64,000 bases of DNA from NCBI RefSeq assembly GCF_001898315.1, contig NZ_MKTQ01000028.1, positions 234,763-298,762 on the forward strand. The letters are read 5' to 3'. The notes under the pieces were generated by a model that saw only the letters and a list, made by a program, of their open reading frames with translations, was not told where the DNA came from and searched no databases. Each line of letters opens with the position of its first letter. The first letter of the stretch is position 1. The DNA comes from Microbacterium sp. 70-16 (GTDB taxonomy: Bacteria; Actinomycetota; Actinomycetes; Actinomycetales; Microbacteriaceae). Of the stretch, positions 57,981-64,000 are shown piece after piece. The position numbers and the translations under genes are program-made.

Positions 57981-58795
57981 ATTCCCGCTCGCAGAGGCCC
58001 GAGATCGCCGCCGAGGCTTCGCGTATTCCCGCCTGTCACCAGGACTTTCCTACGGCTGGCAACCCTCACTTACGGTGGGAATCTCGCCCACGGTAGGTGA
58101 CGTGCATTCGATCGGCGTGCGCCGGTGTGTTTGTTGGCCTCTCGACAGGCCACCGGCGGTCGCAGGCGTAGTCAGAATTGGCCACGCGATTGACGTACCT
58201 CGATCGGGCATCATTCCGGGCGGCTCAATCGAGCGGCCGCTCCTTTCGCCCTTGAAGATGTGACAGTCGCTCTCGCGGATGTACGGTTCACCACCGGCTA
58301 ACGACACTCCCTGAGCTGCACGCCACGCAGCCTCCTGCGCAGCGGGCGCTGCATCCTGCCGGCGTGCGGTCGAGCTCGCATCGCGAGGGTCGGGATGGTG
58401 ACTAGCGGGTTCAAGTGACGATCAGGGACTGGGCTGCACATGGCTGGTGCCCTCGCCGGCAATCATCAGCCCGCGGTCGCCGCGGCGCGAGCCCGAGGGC
58501 GACACGCGGCAATGTCCGACGCGGACTGTGTCGACACCCGCCGCGACCCGGCGCTCGTTCGCGATGAGATCCGGGGCTTCGACGTACCGTTCGTTCGAGT
58601 CCTGGGAGGCGAGTACAGGCCGATAGTCGGGGTGCAGAACATGTGAGGGCTACCTCGTCTTGGGACCGCAGAGGCCGCAGCTCGGCGCCCTTACCTCCGC
58701 GGTCGGCGCCGCCCTTTTGCCCCACACGAGCCACCCGTGCGCCTCCCGGACCCTGGCTGATTATGCCGCGAGACCGGACGGACCCCGCTACTTCA
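57981..58795. other. Gene-poor stretch at the left of the accessory region
   Basis: About 815 bp between the tRNA-side hairpins and the ImmA gene. The ORFs on the track (58050-58307 minus, 58440-58646 plus, 58411-58920 minus) have no recognisable family, no convincing ribosome sites and Arg/Ser-rich shadows. TACGGTGGGAATCTCGCCCA / CACGGTAGGTGACGTG near 58070-58100 repeats an ACGGTRGG motif. No integrase is visible. I see nothing I can call a gene. Confidence 0.5.
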
Positions 58796-59350
58796 TTACG
58801 CCCTTCGCTTGGCGAGCCTTCGTAGTCTGATGACGGTGCCGCCAGACTCCCGCATTCGCCAGACGGCCATTTCTTCGCTGACTCCATATTGCATGGCGAG
58901 TCCAGACGGCGCGCCACCACGGATGGCGTGCGAACGGGCCGCGGCGGCGGGGATCAGGAGAGCGCCTCCGAGCTCGGCAGCCTCTCGCTCGTGCTCGGAC
59001 GACGCGCCACACTTTCCTTTCTGATCCATCCAAGATCCATTCAGACGATGCTCGCCCAAGATGTGCGCGATCTCATGGGTGAGGTCCGAGAGTATGCGTG
59101 GGGGGCTGTGGACGTGGTTGTAGAGAATCACATGACCTTCACCCTCGCGTAGGAGGGCTGCAGACCAGAGGTGGGGAGCCTCGACGGTGAAGCGTCTCAA
59201 TGCCACTGGGTCATCGGTCGCCTGCGCAAGGGACAGGACGGGGACTCCCCACAGGGCTGACCAGCGGGGCACGTCGAATGGCTCGCTGGGTGTGAGTCCT
59301 ATCTCATCTCGAACCTCGGTTGCGAGTCGGGCGAGCGCGGCCTTGTTCAC
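58796..59350 (-). CDS. ImmA/IrrE family metallo-endopeptidase
   Basis: A 184-residue protease. The zinc site is THEIAHILGEH (His92, Glu93, His96), with the third ligand expected in SEHEREAAELGGALLIP around Glu121. The track ORF is longer because its frame continues over the XRE gene; the GTG at 59350 is one base after the XRE stop (TGA-C-GTG), the natural coupled start. In ImmR/ImmA, DdrO/IrrE and CapH/CapP pairs, such peptidases cleave the partner repressor after DNA damage. The same gene order and orientation against a divergent effector operon is seen here, so it is the likely trigger for that operon. Confidence 0.9.
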   Translation of the reverse strand: MNKAALARLATEVRDEIGLTPSEPFDVPRWSALWGVPVLSLAQATDDPVALRRFTVEAPHLWSAALLREGEGHVILYNHVHSPPRILSDLTHEIAHILGEHRLNGSWMDQKGKCGASSEHEREAAELGGALLIPAAAARSHAIRGGAPSGLAMQYGVSEEMAVWRMRESGGTVIRLRRLAKRRA

Positions 59351-59351
59351 G

Positions 59352-59714
59352 TCAGTTTGCGGGTCGGGTGCTCCGAAGAACCTGCAGACCGGACTTGAAC
59401 ACGTTCTCGAGCAAGGTCTTGTCGGTCTCGGTGAGGTCCTTCCGGGCGCGCAGAAGCGCCGCGACCTCACTCATCAATTCCGGCTCAGACTCCGTCCGCA
59501 CGGTCGAGCCCAAGAAGTCGTCGGCCGACATCTTCAGCCACTGCGTGATTTGCACGAACGCGTCTAGGTCCGGTCGCTGCCCGTTCCGCAGCCGAGACAG
59601 TAACGAGGGACTCACTCCAATCTGACTCGCGGCTTGGCGCCATGAAATGTTCTCGGACTCGATCCTCGCGCTGAGCACGGCAGCAAGACGGCCGACATCA
59701 ATGTGGGTAGGCAT
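59352..59714 (-). CDS. XRE-family repressor, CapH/ImmR-like
   Basis: 120 residues from the ATG at 59714 (AGAGAGAAG site upstream). Residues about 23-46 form the helix-turn-helix (SWRQAASQIGVSPSLLSRLR), then QWLKMSADDFLG closes the XRE fold. The C-terminal ~45 residues, acidic then helical, resemble the dimer and cleavage region of peptidase-controlled repressors. It is coupled to the ImmA gene and divergent from the ubiquitin-like operon; two operator-like sites lie in the 116-bp gap. It is predicted to repress both directions until cleaved. Confidence 0.9.
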   Translation of the reverse strand: MPTHIDVGRLAAVLSARIESENISWRQAASQIGVSPSLLSRLRNGQRPDLDAFVQITQWLKMSADDFLGSTVRTESEPELMSEVAALLRARKDLTETDKTLLENVFKSGLQVLRSTRPAN

Positions 59715-59753
59715 GTCGCTTCTCTCTTTCTGCGATGGTACGACACCGACCTG

Positions 59754-59774
59754 GTGTTGCGCTACTGAAACACT
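59754..59774. promoter_or_regulatory. Operator 1 for the XRE repressor
   Basis: GTGTTGCGCTACTGAAACAC has GTGTT and AACAC half-sites ten bases apart. Read on the other strand it closely matches operator 2. Confidence 0.65.
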
Positions 59775-59786
59775 TCCGGTACCTTG

Positions 59787-59808
59787 AGTGTTGCAGTAGC
59801 AAAACACT
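59787..59808. promoter_or_regulatory. Operator 2 for the XRE repressor
   Basis: AGTGTT-N10-AACACT, a 22-bp palindromic site containing GCAGTAGC. It matches operator 1 in inverted orientation at about 18 of 21 positions. The centres are about 33 bp apart (three helical turns), and this site ends 22 bp before the multi-ubiquitin start, covering the likely promoter. Confidence 0.7.
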
Positions 59809-59830
59809 GTCCCTCAAGAGAAAGGCTGTC

Positions 59831-60307
59831 ATGTCCATCACCACGCAGGACCCGCGTCACGAAGATGCGGGACGGCGCCCGAAGATCGCGATCACCATCG
59901 ATGGGGCGAGATTCACTACCCGCGATGACGACCAGGAAGCGGCCAGCCTTCTTCGCCTGGCGGGCCGTGATCCGAAGTCATGGAACCTCGCACGCCTGGT
60001 GCCCAGCGGCGAGCCGCAGCGGTTCAAGGACGGCAAGGTCATCGATCTCCGCGACGGCGATGCCTTCATCTCCGTCAAGCAGCGCGTCGAGTTGACCATC
60101 GTGATCGATGGCGAGTCCTTCACCACGAAGGATGATGATCAAGAAGCGGCCGCGCTGCTTCGCCTGGCAGGACTCAACCCGAACGAGTACGACCTCGCTC
60201 GAGTCCGCGACGGCGAAGAGCCGAAGGTCTACAAGGACACCAAGATCGTTGAGCTCCGCGACGGCGATGTCTTCGTCTCGGTGAAGCAGAGCAGCCCGGT
60301 CGCCTGA
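59831..60307 (+). CDS. Tandem ubiquitin-like protein (multiubiquitin domain family)
   Basis: 158 residues from the ATG at 59831 after AGAAAGG. Two beta-grasp repeats, about residues 18-85 and 86-152, each run IDG-x-x-FTT-x-DDDQEAA, then LLRLAG, a YDLA/WNLA turn, and LRDGD-x-F-x-SVKQ at the end. The repeats are very similar even at DNA level, so the duplication is recent or homogenised. The C-terminus is SSPVA, with no Gly-Gly. It is predicted to be activated by the E1 and passed to E2 or target. Its stop overlaps the E2 start (TGATG). The family is confident; that it is conjugated is inference. Confidence 0.88.
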   Translation: MSITTQDPRHEDAGRRPKIAITIDGARFTTRDDDQEAASLLRLAGRDPKSWNLARLVPSGEPQRFKDGKVIDLRDGDAFISVKQRVELTIVIDGESFTTKDDDQEAAALLRLAGLNPNEYDLARVRDGEEPKVYKDTKIVELRDGDVFVSVKQSSPVA

Positions 60308-60672
60308 TGGATGCCCAGGTCAGCTCCCCCGTCGCCGCGTTCATTGCGGACCTCGCCGAGCAAGGTATTCATGCGCGAGTAAACGGACCCGCTGTGGTCT
60401 ACGAGGTTGTCGCGGTGACGGGGGCGCTGGCAGGTCAGTCCGTCTCGACCGCTGTGAGCATCAATGAGCTAGGGGGGTGGCCCGCGGCGCCGCCGCACTG
60501 GATTCATTTTCCGGCGAACGTGCAGTTCGCTTCCACGAACACCGACCTCATCGACTGTTTAGAGGGCTGGACGCGACATTCTCGAGACATCGGGAACTGG
60601 AGTATGGACCGGCCTGCGATAGCCAACTGGCTTGCGCATGTGCGGGGAGTCCTAGGAGGGGTATCGGCATGA
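60307..60672 (+). CDS. E2-like protein, prokaryotic E2 family (probably family E)
   Basis: 121 residues. The core GGWPAAPPHWIHFPANVQF, then NTDLIDCLEGWTRHSRDIGN and NWSMDRPAIANWLAHVRG, resemble the small E2-fold proteins encoded beside multiubiquitin genes. It has only one Cys, Cys84, placed in the strand-to-helix region where an E2 thioester Cys could lie. The ATG overlaps the previous stop and its own stop overlaps the E1 start (ATGA), so the three are translated together. It would carry the ubiquitin-like protein from E1 to target. The exact E2 subfamily is uncertain. Confidence 0.75.
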   Translation: MDAQVSSPVAAFIADLAEQGIHARVNGPAVVYEVVAVTGALAGQSVSTAVSINELGGWPAAPPHWIHFPANVQFASTNTDLIDCLEGWTRHSRDIGNWSMDRPAIANWLAHVRGVLGGVSA

Positions 60673-62153
60673 CAATCTCAATCGCTATGACACAAGAGCT
60701 CTCCAACGAACTCGAAGCACACCTCGCTCGCGCCGATGGGCAAGAGGATGTGGTCATCGCAACTTACGTCTGGTCGACGGGCAACACGCGACGCACCGCC
60801 ATCCTGGGTCGGGCAGTCATGCCGGCTCCAGGCGAACGCAAAGTCCACGGCAATGCGTCGTTCACGGGCGGGTATGTCGTGAGAGCTGCCACCGAAGCGC
60901 GCGAACGGAGCGAGGGCATCGTGCTGCTGCACTCACATCCGGATGCCACGGGCTGGCAGGGGCTTAGTGGGCCCGACCACAACACGGAGTCCGAGTACGA
61001 ACGCGTCGCACGTTCTATCACCGGCCTCCCTCTCGTCGGCATGACGCTCGGGACTCGGGGGAGCAGTTGGTCCGGCAGGGTCTGGGAAACCAGCGCGGAG
61101 CCAACCCACGCGGAGTCGGTGCGTGTCTCTGGTTCGACCCTGAGGGTAACGTGGAACGAAGACCGGCGCCGCGCGCCACGCGCCACTGAGTACCAGCGCC
61201 GGACTGTGGCCGCGTGGGGTGAGTCCATCCAGCGCGACATCGCGCGGCTCAAGGTCCTCGTCGTGGGCGTTGGCAGCGTAGGCCTGGATATCGCGGCAAG
61301 GATCGCAGCCACCGGTGTCGAGCATCTTGGCGTGATGGATGTGGACGTCGTCGAGGAGTTGAATCTTGATCGAATGATTGGGGCAACCCGTGAGGATGCC
61401 CGTGAGCGTCGATTGAAGACGGAGGTCGCCGCGCGAGTCGCGCGAACGGCTGCCACTGCTACCGATTTCGAGCTGCAGACCCACGACGTGAGCATCACCA
61501 CTCCTGAAGGCTTGGCTGCGGCTCTGGACTACGACGTGATCTTTTCGTGCGTCGACCGACCGTGGCCTCGTGCGGTGCTCAATTCCGTGGCGTACGCCGA
61601 CCTCATTCCGGTCATTGACGGGGGTATCGCAATCGATACTCTCCCTGACGGCCGAATGCGCGGCGCGACGTGGAAGACGCACGCCATCGTTCCGGGTCGG
61701 CCGTGCATGCAGTGCAATGGGCAGCTCCGTGTGAACGAGCTCACGCTGGATCGTGCGGGCCTGCTTGATAGCCCGAAGTACATTCGCCAGTCCGGCATCC
61801 AGCCCGGTACAGGTGCACCCAATGTCGCCGCGCTGGCCGCGTCCGTAAGCGCAGGAATGCTTGCCACGTTCGTCAGCTTGGTGGCAGCACCTGCCGGAAT
61901 CGGAGTCCCGGCTCCGCTGCGGTACGCGTTGGCGGTTCACCAGCTCGAACATCTGCCCGCGACGAGCGGGATGTTCTGCACCTACGAGAAGGGGACGGCG
62001 CTGGGCGACAAGCGCCTCAGCCTCGTGTCCAACTCTTGCTCTCCGACGAGCCAGCGTACTGACTCGCGGCGGGGACGTCTCCGCCGATGTGCGCGGCGGT
62101 TGTTGGCCGCGTTCACCGGTCGGCTGGCTCGCTTGGCGGAAAGGACCGGGTAG
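60669..62153 (+). CDS. JAB deubiquitinase-E1 (ThiF) fusion protein
   Basis: 494 residues from ATG 60669; the track ORF begins earlier in the E2 gene. Residues 1-140 form a JAB/JAMM domain with the zinc motif LLHSHPDATGWQGLSGPD (His88, His90, Asp103). Residues about 185-440 form a ThiF/E1 adenylation domain: GVGSVG at 200, MDVDVVEELNLDR (Asp224, Asn232, Arg235), Lys250, and FSCVDRPWPRAVLN. PCMQC (346-349) is a zinc or catalytic Cys pair; Cys437 and Cys457 are other candidates. The last 35 residues are strongly basic. It combines processing and activation of the ubiquitin-like protein in one chain. Confidence 0.9.
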   Translation: MTISIAMTQELSNELEAHLARADGQEDVVIATYVWSTGNTRRTAILGRAVMPAPGERKVHGNASFTGGYVVRAATEARERSEGIVLLHSHPDATGWQGLSGPDHNTESEYERVARSITGLPLVGMTLGTRGSSWSGRVWETSAEPTHAESVRVSGSTLRVTWNEDRRRAPRATEYQRRTVAAWGESIQRDIARLKVLVVGVGSVGLDIAARIAATGVEHLGVMDVDVVEELNLDRMIGATREDARERRLKTEVAARVARTAATATDFELQTHDVSITTPEGLAAALDYDVIFSCVDRPWPRAVLNSVAYADLIPVIDGGIAIDTLPDGRMRGATWKTHAIVPGRPCMQCNGQLRVNELTLDRAGLLDSPKYIRQSGIQPGTGAPNVAALAASVSAGMLATFVSLVAAPAGIGVPAPLRYALAVHQLEHLPATSGMFCTYEKGTALGDKRLSLVSNSCSPTSQRTDSRRGRLRRCARRLLAAFTGRLARLAERTG

Positions 62154-62246
62154 TAGACCTGCGGCTTGGCTGCTGATGGCGGCGCAGCGCGCTCGGTACT
62201 ATGCCGCTAGAGTTCGGAGGTCGAGTATTTCTGTGTAGGGAGACAC
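62154..62246. other. Gap between JAB-E1 and protease genes
   Basis: 93 bp, the only sizeable gap in the operon. No hairpin terminator is obvious; AGGGAG lies just before the next ATG. A secondary promoter is possible but not demonstrable. Confidence 0.4.
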
Positions 62247-63323
62247 ATGGAAGCCCGCCCATCCAAGAAGCCTGCGCGCGCAGCGGAGCCGAAGCCTTCA
62301 GCCGGTGAACCGGTCCAAGATGCGCTCCCGGTCGACGAGCCGCTGACAGCTGACGATTCAGTCGACGACAAGGTGCGTTCCGAGAACGCAGATGGGGCTT
62401 CGGATCCCGTCGACGAATCGACGTCGCCTGCGGACTGGGACGTGCTGATGCTCCTCCAGATGGGACCTGGCGCCAACAGTTCGCTGATGCGACCAGTCGT
62501 GCAGGACATAATCCAGCGACTCGGGGGGCTCGATGCACCGCGAGAGCCTGGCTCTCGCATCGATGTCTGGCTGGATTCCCCTGGAGGGGATGCTCACGCA
62601 GCGTACAAGCTCGGTCTCTATTTGCGATCGCGGTTCGAAGTTGTCAACTTCGTCATCGTTGACTACGCCAAGAGTGCGGCCACGCTGCTCGCGCTTGCAG
62701 GCGACGAGATCTTCATGGGGCCGGCCGCAGAGCTTGGCCCGCTTGACACTCAAGAGAGCCGCGAAGGCGAGGTTCGGATGCGCTCGAACCTCGACACCGC
62801 AAATACCATCGACAACGTTTACTTCCAGGTCGTTTCGAACGCCATCGCGGCGGGCAGCGAGATTCTGCGATCCACCGCGTTGACTCGAGAACAGACCATT
62901 CAGCATGTGCTCGACTTCTCAGCCCAGTTCGCCAGGCCGCTTCTCGAGCAAATCGATCTAGTTGCCGTGAACGCCGCGAGCACCAGCCTCGACGTCGCGA
63001 TTGAATACGGAGCCCGGCTACTGTCATACCGTCACAATCGGACCGGGTTCGCTTCCGCCAAGGCACGCATGTCTCAACTCGTTCGCGGATACCCCACGCA
63101 CGGGTACGTAATCGACCGCGATGAGGCGCGAGACGGGCTGGGCCTACCAGTGAAAAATCTGGAGGACTACGGGCTGTTGTCTCAACTCGATGCTGTCTAT
63201 GCTGGCGCTCAAAGCCAGCAAATGAACATCATCGAAATAACTAAAGCGTCAGCCATCGTTCGAGTCTCTGAGGAGGAAGAGCATGTGGAGCCTGAAGCAG
63301 GGACCGAGCCCGGAGCAGCATGA
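62247..63323 (+). CDS. ClpP/SppA-fold protease, SDH_sah (serine dehydrogenase proteinase) family
   Basis: 358 residues. The first ~62 are acidic and disordered. The core has IDVWLDSPGGDAHAAYKLG (oxyanion loop at 111-114), then VDYAKSAATLLALAGDEIFM with the nucleophile Ser143 next to Lys142, and GPAAELGPLDTQ, the family signature. A helical domain follows, then GLPVKNLEDYGLLSQ and an acidic tail. Unlike membrane SppA it has no membrane segment. It shares direction and spacing with the ubiquitin-like genes and is the probable effector: proteolysis of tagged proteins or of its own partners. No unfoldase is encoded nearby. Confidence 0.87.
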   Translation: MEARPSKKPARAAEPKPSAGEPVQDALPVDEPLTADDSVDDKVRSENADGASDPVDESTSPADWDVLMLLQMGPGANSSLMRPVVQDIIQRLGGLDAPREPGSRIDVWLDSPGGDAHAAYKLGLYLRSRFEVVNFVIVDYAKSAATLLALAGDEIFMGPAAELGPLDTQESREGEVRMRSNLDTANTIDNVYFQVVSNAIAAGSEILRSTALTREQTIQHVLDFSAQFARPLLEQIDLVAVNAASTSLDVAIEYGARLLSYRHNRTGFASAKARMSQLVRGYPTHGYVIDRDEARDGLGLPVKNLEDYGLLSQLDAVYAGAQSQQMNIIEITKASAIVRVSEEEEHVEPEAGTEPGAA

Positions 63324-63468
63324 ATCGCGGAGCGCCCGGTCGAGCTACGTCTTCAAGACCCGAAGAGAGGCGGGCTACGCCGCTCTCGACCGGATCCATG
63401 CTCGCAACGAGGCTCGACAGGGGCGGGTTACGGGCGAATGGCGGCGCGCGCTCCGCGAAGGGCGGTAA
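63283..63468 (+). CDS. Small basic ORF overlapping the protease 3' end
   Basis: 61 residues, MWSLKQGPSPEQHESRSARS onward with RREAGYAALDRIHARNEARQ, Arg-rich and probably helical. An excellent GAGGAGG stands seven bases before the ATG, although those bases also encode the Glu run of the protease. The 41-base overlap is in another frame. No family is recognised. It could be a small partner or regulator of the protease, or a chance frame. Confidence 0.45.
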   Translation: MWSLKQGPSPEQHESRSARSSYVFKTRREAGYAALDRIHARNEARQGRVTGEWRRALREGR

Positions 63469-63524
63469 GTCCGCTTTGAACGGCCGTGGTGAACAAGGCC
63501 GTTCAATGCGGCGACGGTCCCCTA

Positions 63525-63710
63525 GGACGTGTCTGACAAAGGTTGAGGGGTCTGGCTGAGAATCTCGACGGGTGTCGCGGTTTCGATTGCTGCCGGATGC
63601 AAAAGGGGCGTTGATCCGGGAGATGCTGCCGCCGACCACTGGCGGCCGGGGCCGAAGTTCCCGGATGGGCGGCCGATGGTCGAGCGCAGCGCACCGCACC
63701 TTGACGTCCC
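63525..63710 (+). pseudogene. IS5-type transposase, 5' remnant with left terminal repeat
   Basis: GGACGTGTCTGACAAA resembles the left end of IS5-family elements. From a GTG at 63572, SRFRLLPDAKGALIREMLPP matches the N-terminus of IS5-group transposases, and GGRGRS is followed, after a one-base frameshift, by FPDGRPMVE, the expected continuation. Sequence after about 63700 no longer matches. The element is broken and cannot move by itself. Confidence 0.65.
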
Positions 63711-64000
63711 GCACGGCTTGTCGAACGCTTCGCGTTCAACGAGCTTCGCCGGGTCGCACCCCGCTCGGGGACCGGAGATTTCAGAGGGGATCGCCGTTGC
63801 AGTGCGTGAGGTGGCGCAGGTGGTCGCGAACCAGCTGACACCGTCGCAGTTCCCGCTGGCGAGTGTTACCGCGTTCCTCTGTGGGCGCCATCGACGATCG
63901 CGAAACGCCCAGCAAGTACGAATCGGTCCCGCTCAGGTGAGTATTCGCGCTTCTGAGGGCCGCTGATATTGGGGTTCGGGGCCACCCTGCCGTCGACGCG
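63711..64000. other. Right edge without a supported gene
   Basis: A plus-strand frame (63676-63966) is open (EVAQVVANQLTPSQFPLASV) but starts inside the transposase remnant and matches no family I know. The window ends before an integrase or a second attachment site could be seen. Confidence 0.4.

Noticed and set aside
58411-58920. 169-aa minus-strand ORF across the ImmA 3' end
   Set aside because: Overlaps the well-supported ImmA frame, Arg/Pro/Ser-rich, no family.
59831-63323. Type of CBASS system, because E1/E2/JAB and CapH/CapP-like genes are present
   Set aside because: No cGAS/DncV-like nucleotidyltransferase or CD-NTase effector is encoded; the tandem ubiquitin-like gene points to a conjugation system instead.
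62247-63323. SppA signal-peptide peptidase or ClpP housekeeping subunit
   Set aside because: No membrane segment or signal, wrong length for ClpP, and the AKSAAT / GPLDTQ signature fits SDH_sah.

Overview
The window is high-GC actinobacterial DNA. The base composition, the frequent GGATGCC-type codon strings, and the GTG/TTG starts and ATGA overlaps fit the family Microbacteriaceae, most likely Microbacterium or a close relative; that assignment is inference. Roughly 0.2-57.6 kb reads as ordinary chromosome: intact metabolic operons with little space between genes.

Layout. 0-5 kb: the start of a GH42 beta-galactosidase, a divergent TetR regulator, and a two-subunit biotin-dependent acyl-CoA carboxylase of methylcrotonyl-CoA type. 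4.9-5.6 kb: a vapBC toxin-antitoxin pair bracketed by two copies of one palindrome. 5.8-8.3 kb: an alcohol dehydrogenase and an MFS exporter. 8.5-12.1 kb: a transglutaminase / alpha-E / circularly permuted ATP-grasp cluster. 12.2-15.3 kb: dimethylargininase-ornithine aminotransferase and a TetR regulator. 15.5-21 kb: a GH51 arabinofuranosidase and PutA. 21-29.3 kb: thioesterase, GNAT, EtfBA with a membrane cytochrome b, enoyl-CoA hydratase, acyl-CoA dehydrogenase and thiolase (acyl-CoA oxidation). 29.4-35.4 kb: a 2019-residue secreted amylopullulanase. 35.6-40 kb: the methylcitrate cycle (prpD-prpB-prpC) under a GntR regulator. 40-43.9 kb: RNase H, VOC, NUDIX, aldo/keto reductase and RlmN. 43.9-45.7 kb: the collapsed remains of a beta-glucoside PTS locus, followed by an intact HAD phosphatase. 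46.7-49.3 kb: two SDRs and an enoyl-CoA hydratase. 49.4-52.9 kb: DUF488 and the ykoEDC thiamine-precursor ECF transporter behind a TPP riboswitch. 52.9-57.5 kb: a penicillin-binding-type serine hydrolase, aldo/keto reductase, fatty-acid desaturase and FMN reductase.

At 57.8 kb a tRNA-Ser(CGA) gene marks a boundary. To its right the DNA is visibly less GC-biased in codon use and carries accessory content: a gene-poor stretch, then a compact defence-like locus. A leftward XRE repressor and ImmA/IrrE metallopeptidase face a rightward operon that encodes a two-repeat ubiquitin-like protein, an E2-like protein, a JAB-E1 fusion, a ClpP/SppA-fold protease of the SDH_sah type and a small basic ORF. 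A broken IS5-type transposase follows. Taken together this reads as a bacterial ubiquitin-like conjugation system joined to a protease and put under a DNA-damage-style derepression switch. It is the most interesting system in the window.

A second theme is a set of about twelve long-armed palindromes (55-100 bp), most of them at gene 3' ends or between convergent genes. Several share outer arms (ATAACTCAGG or AATTCAGTCT) or a CCGCGG-centred core although they lie tens of kb apart. In addition, REP-like repeats have been absorbed in frame into the cytochrome b gene.
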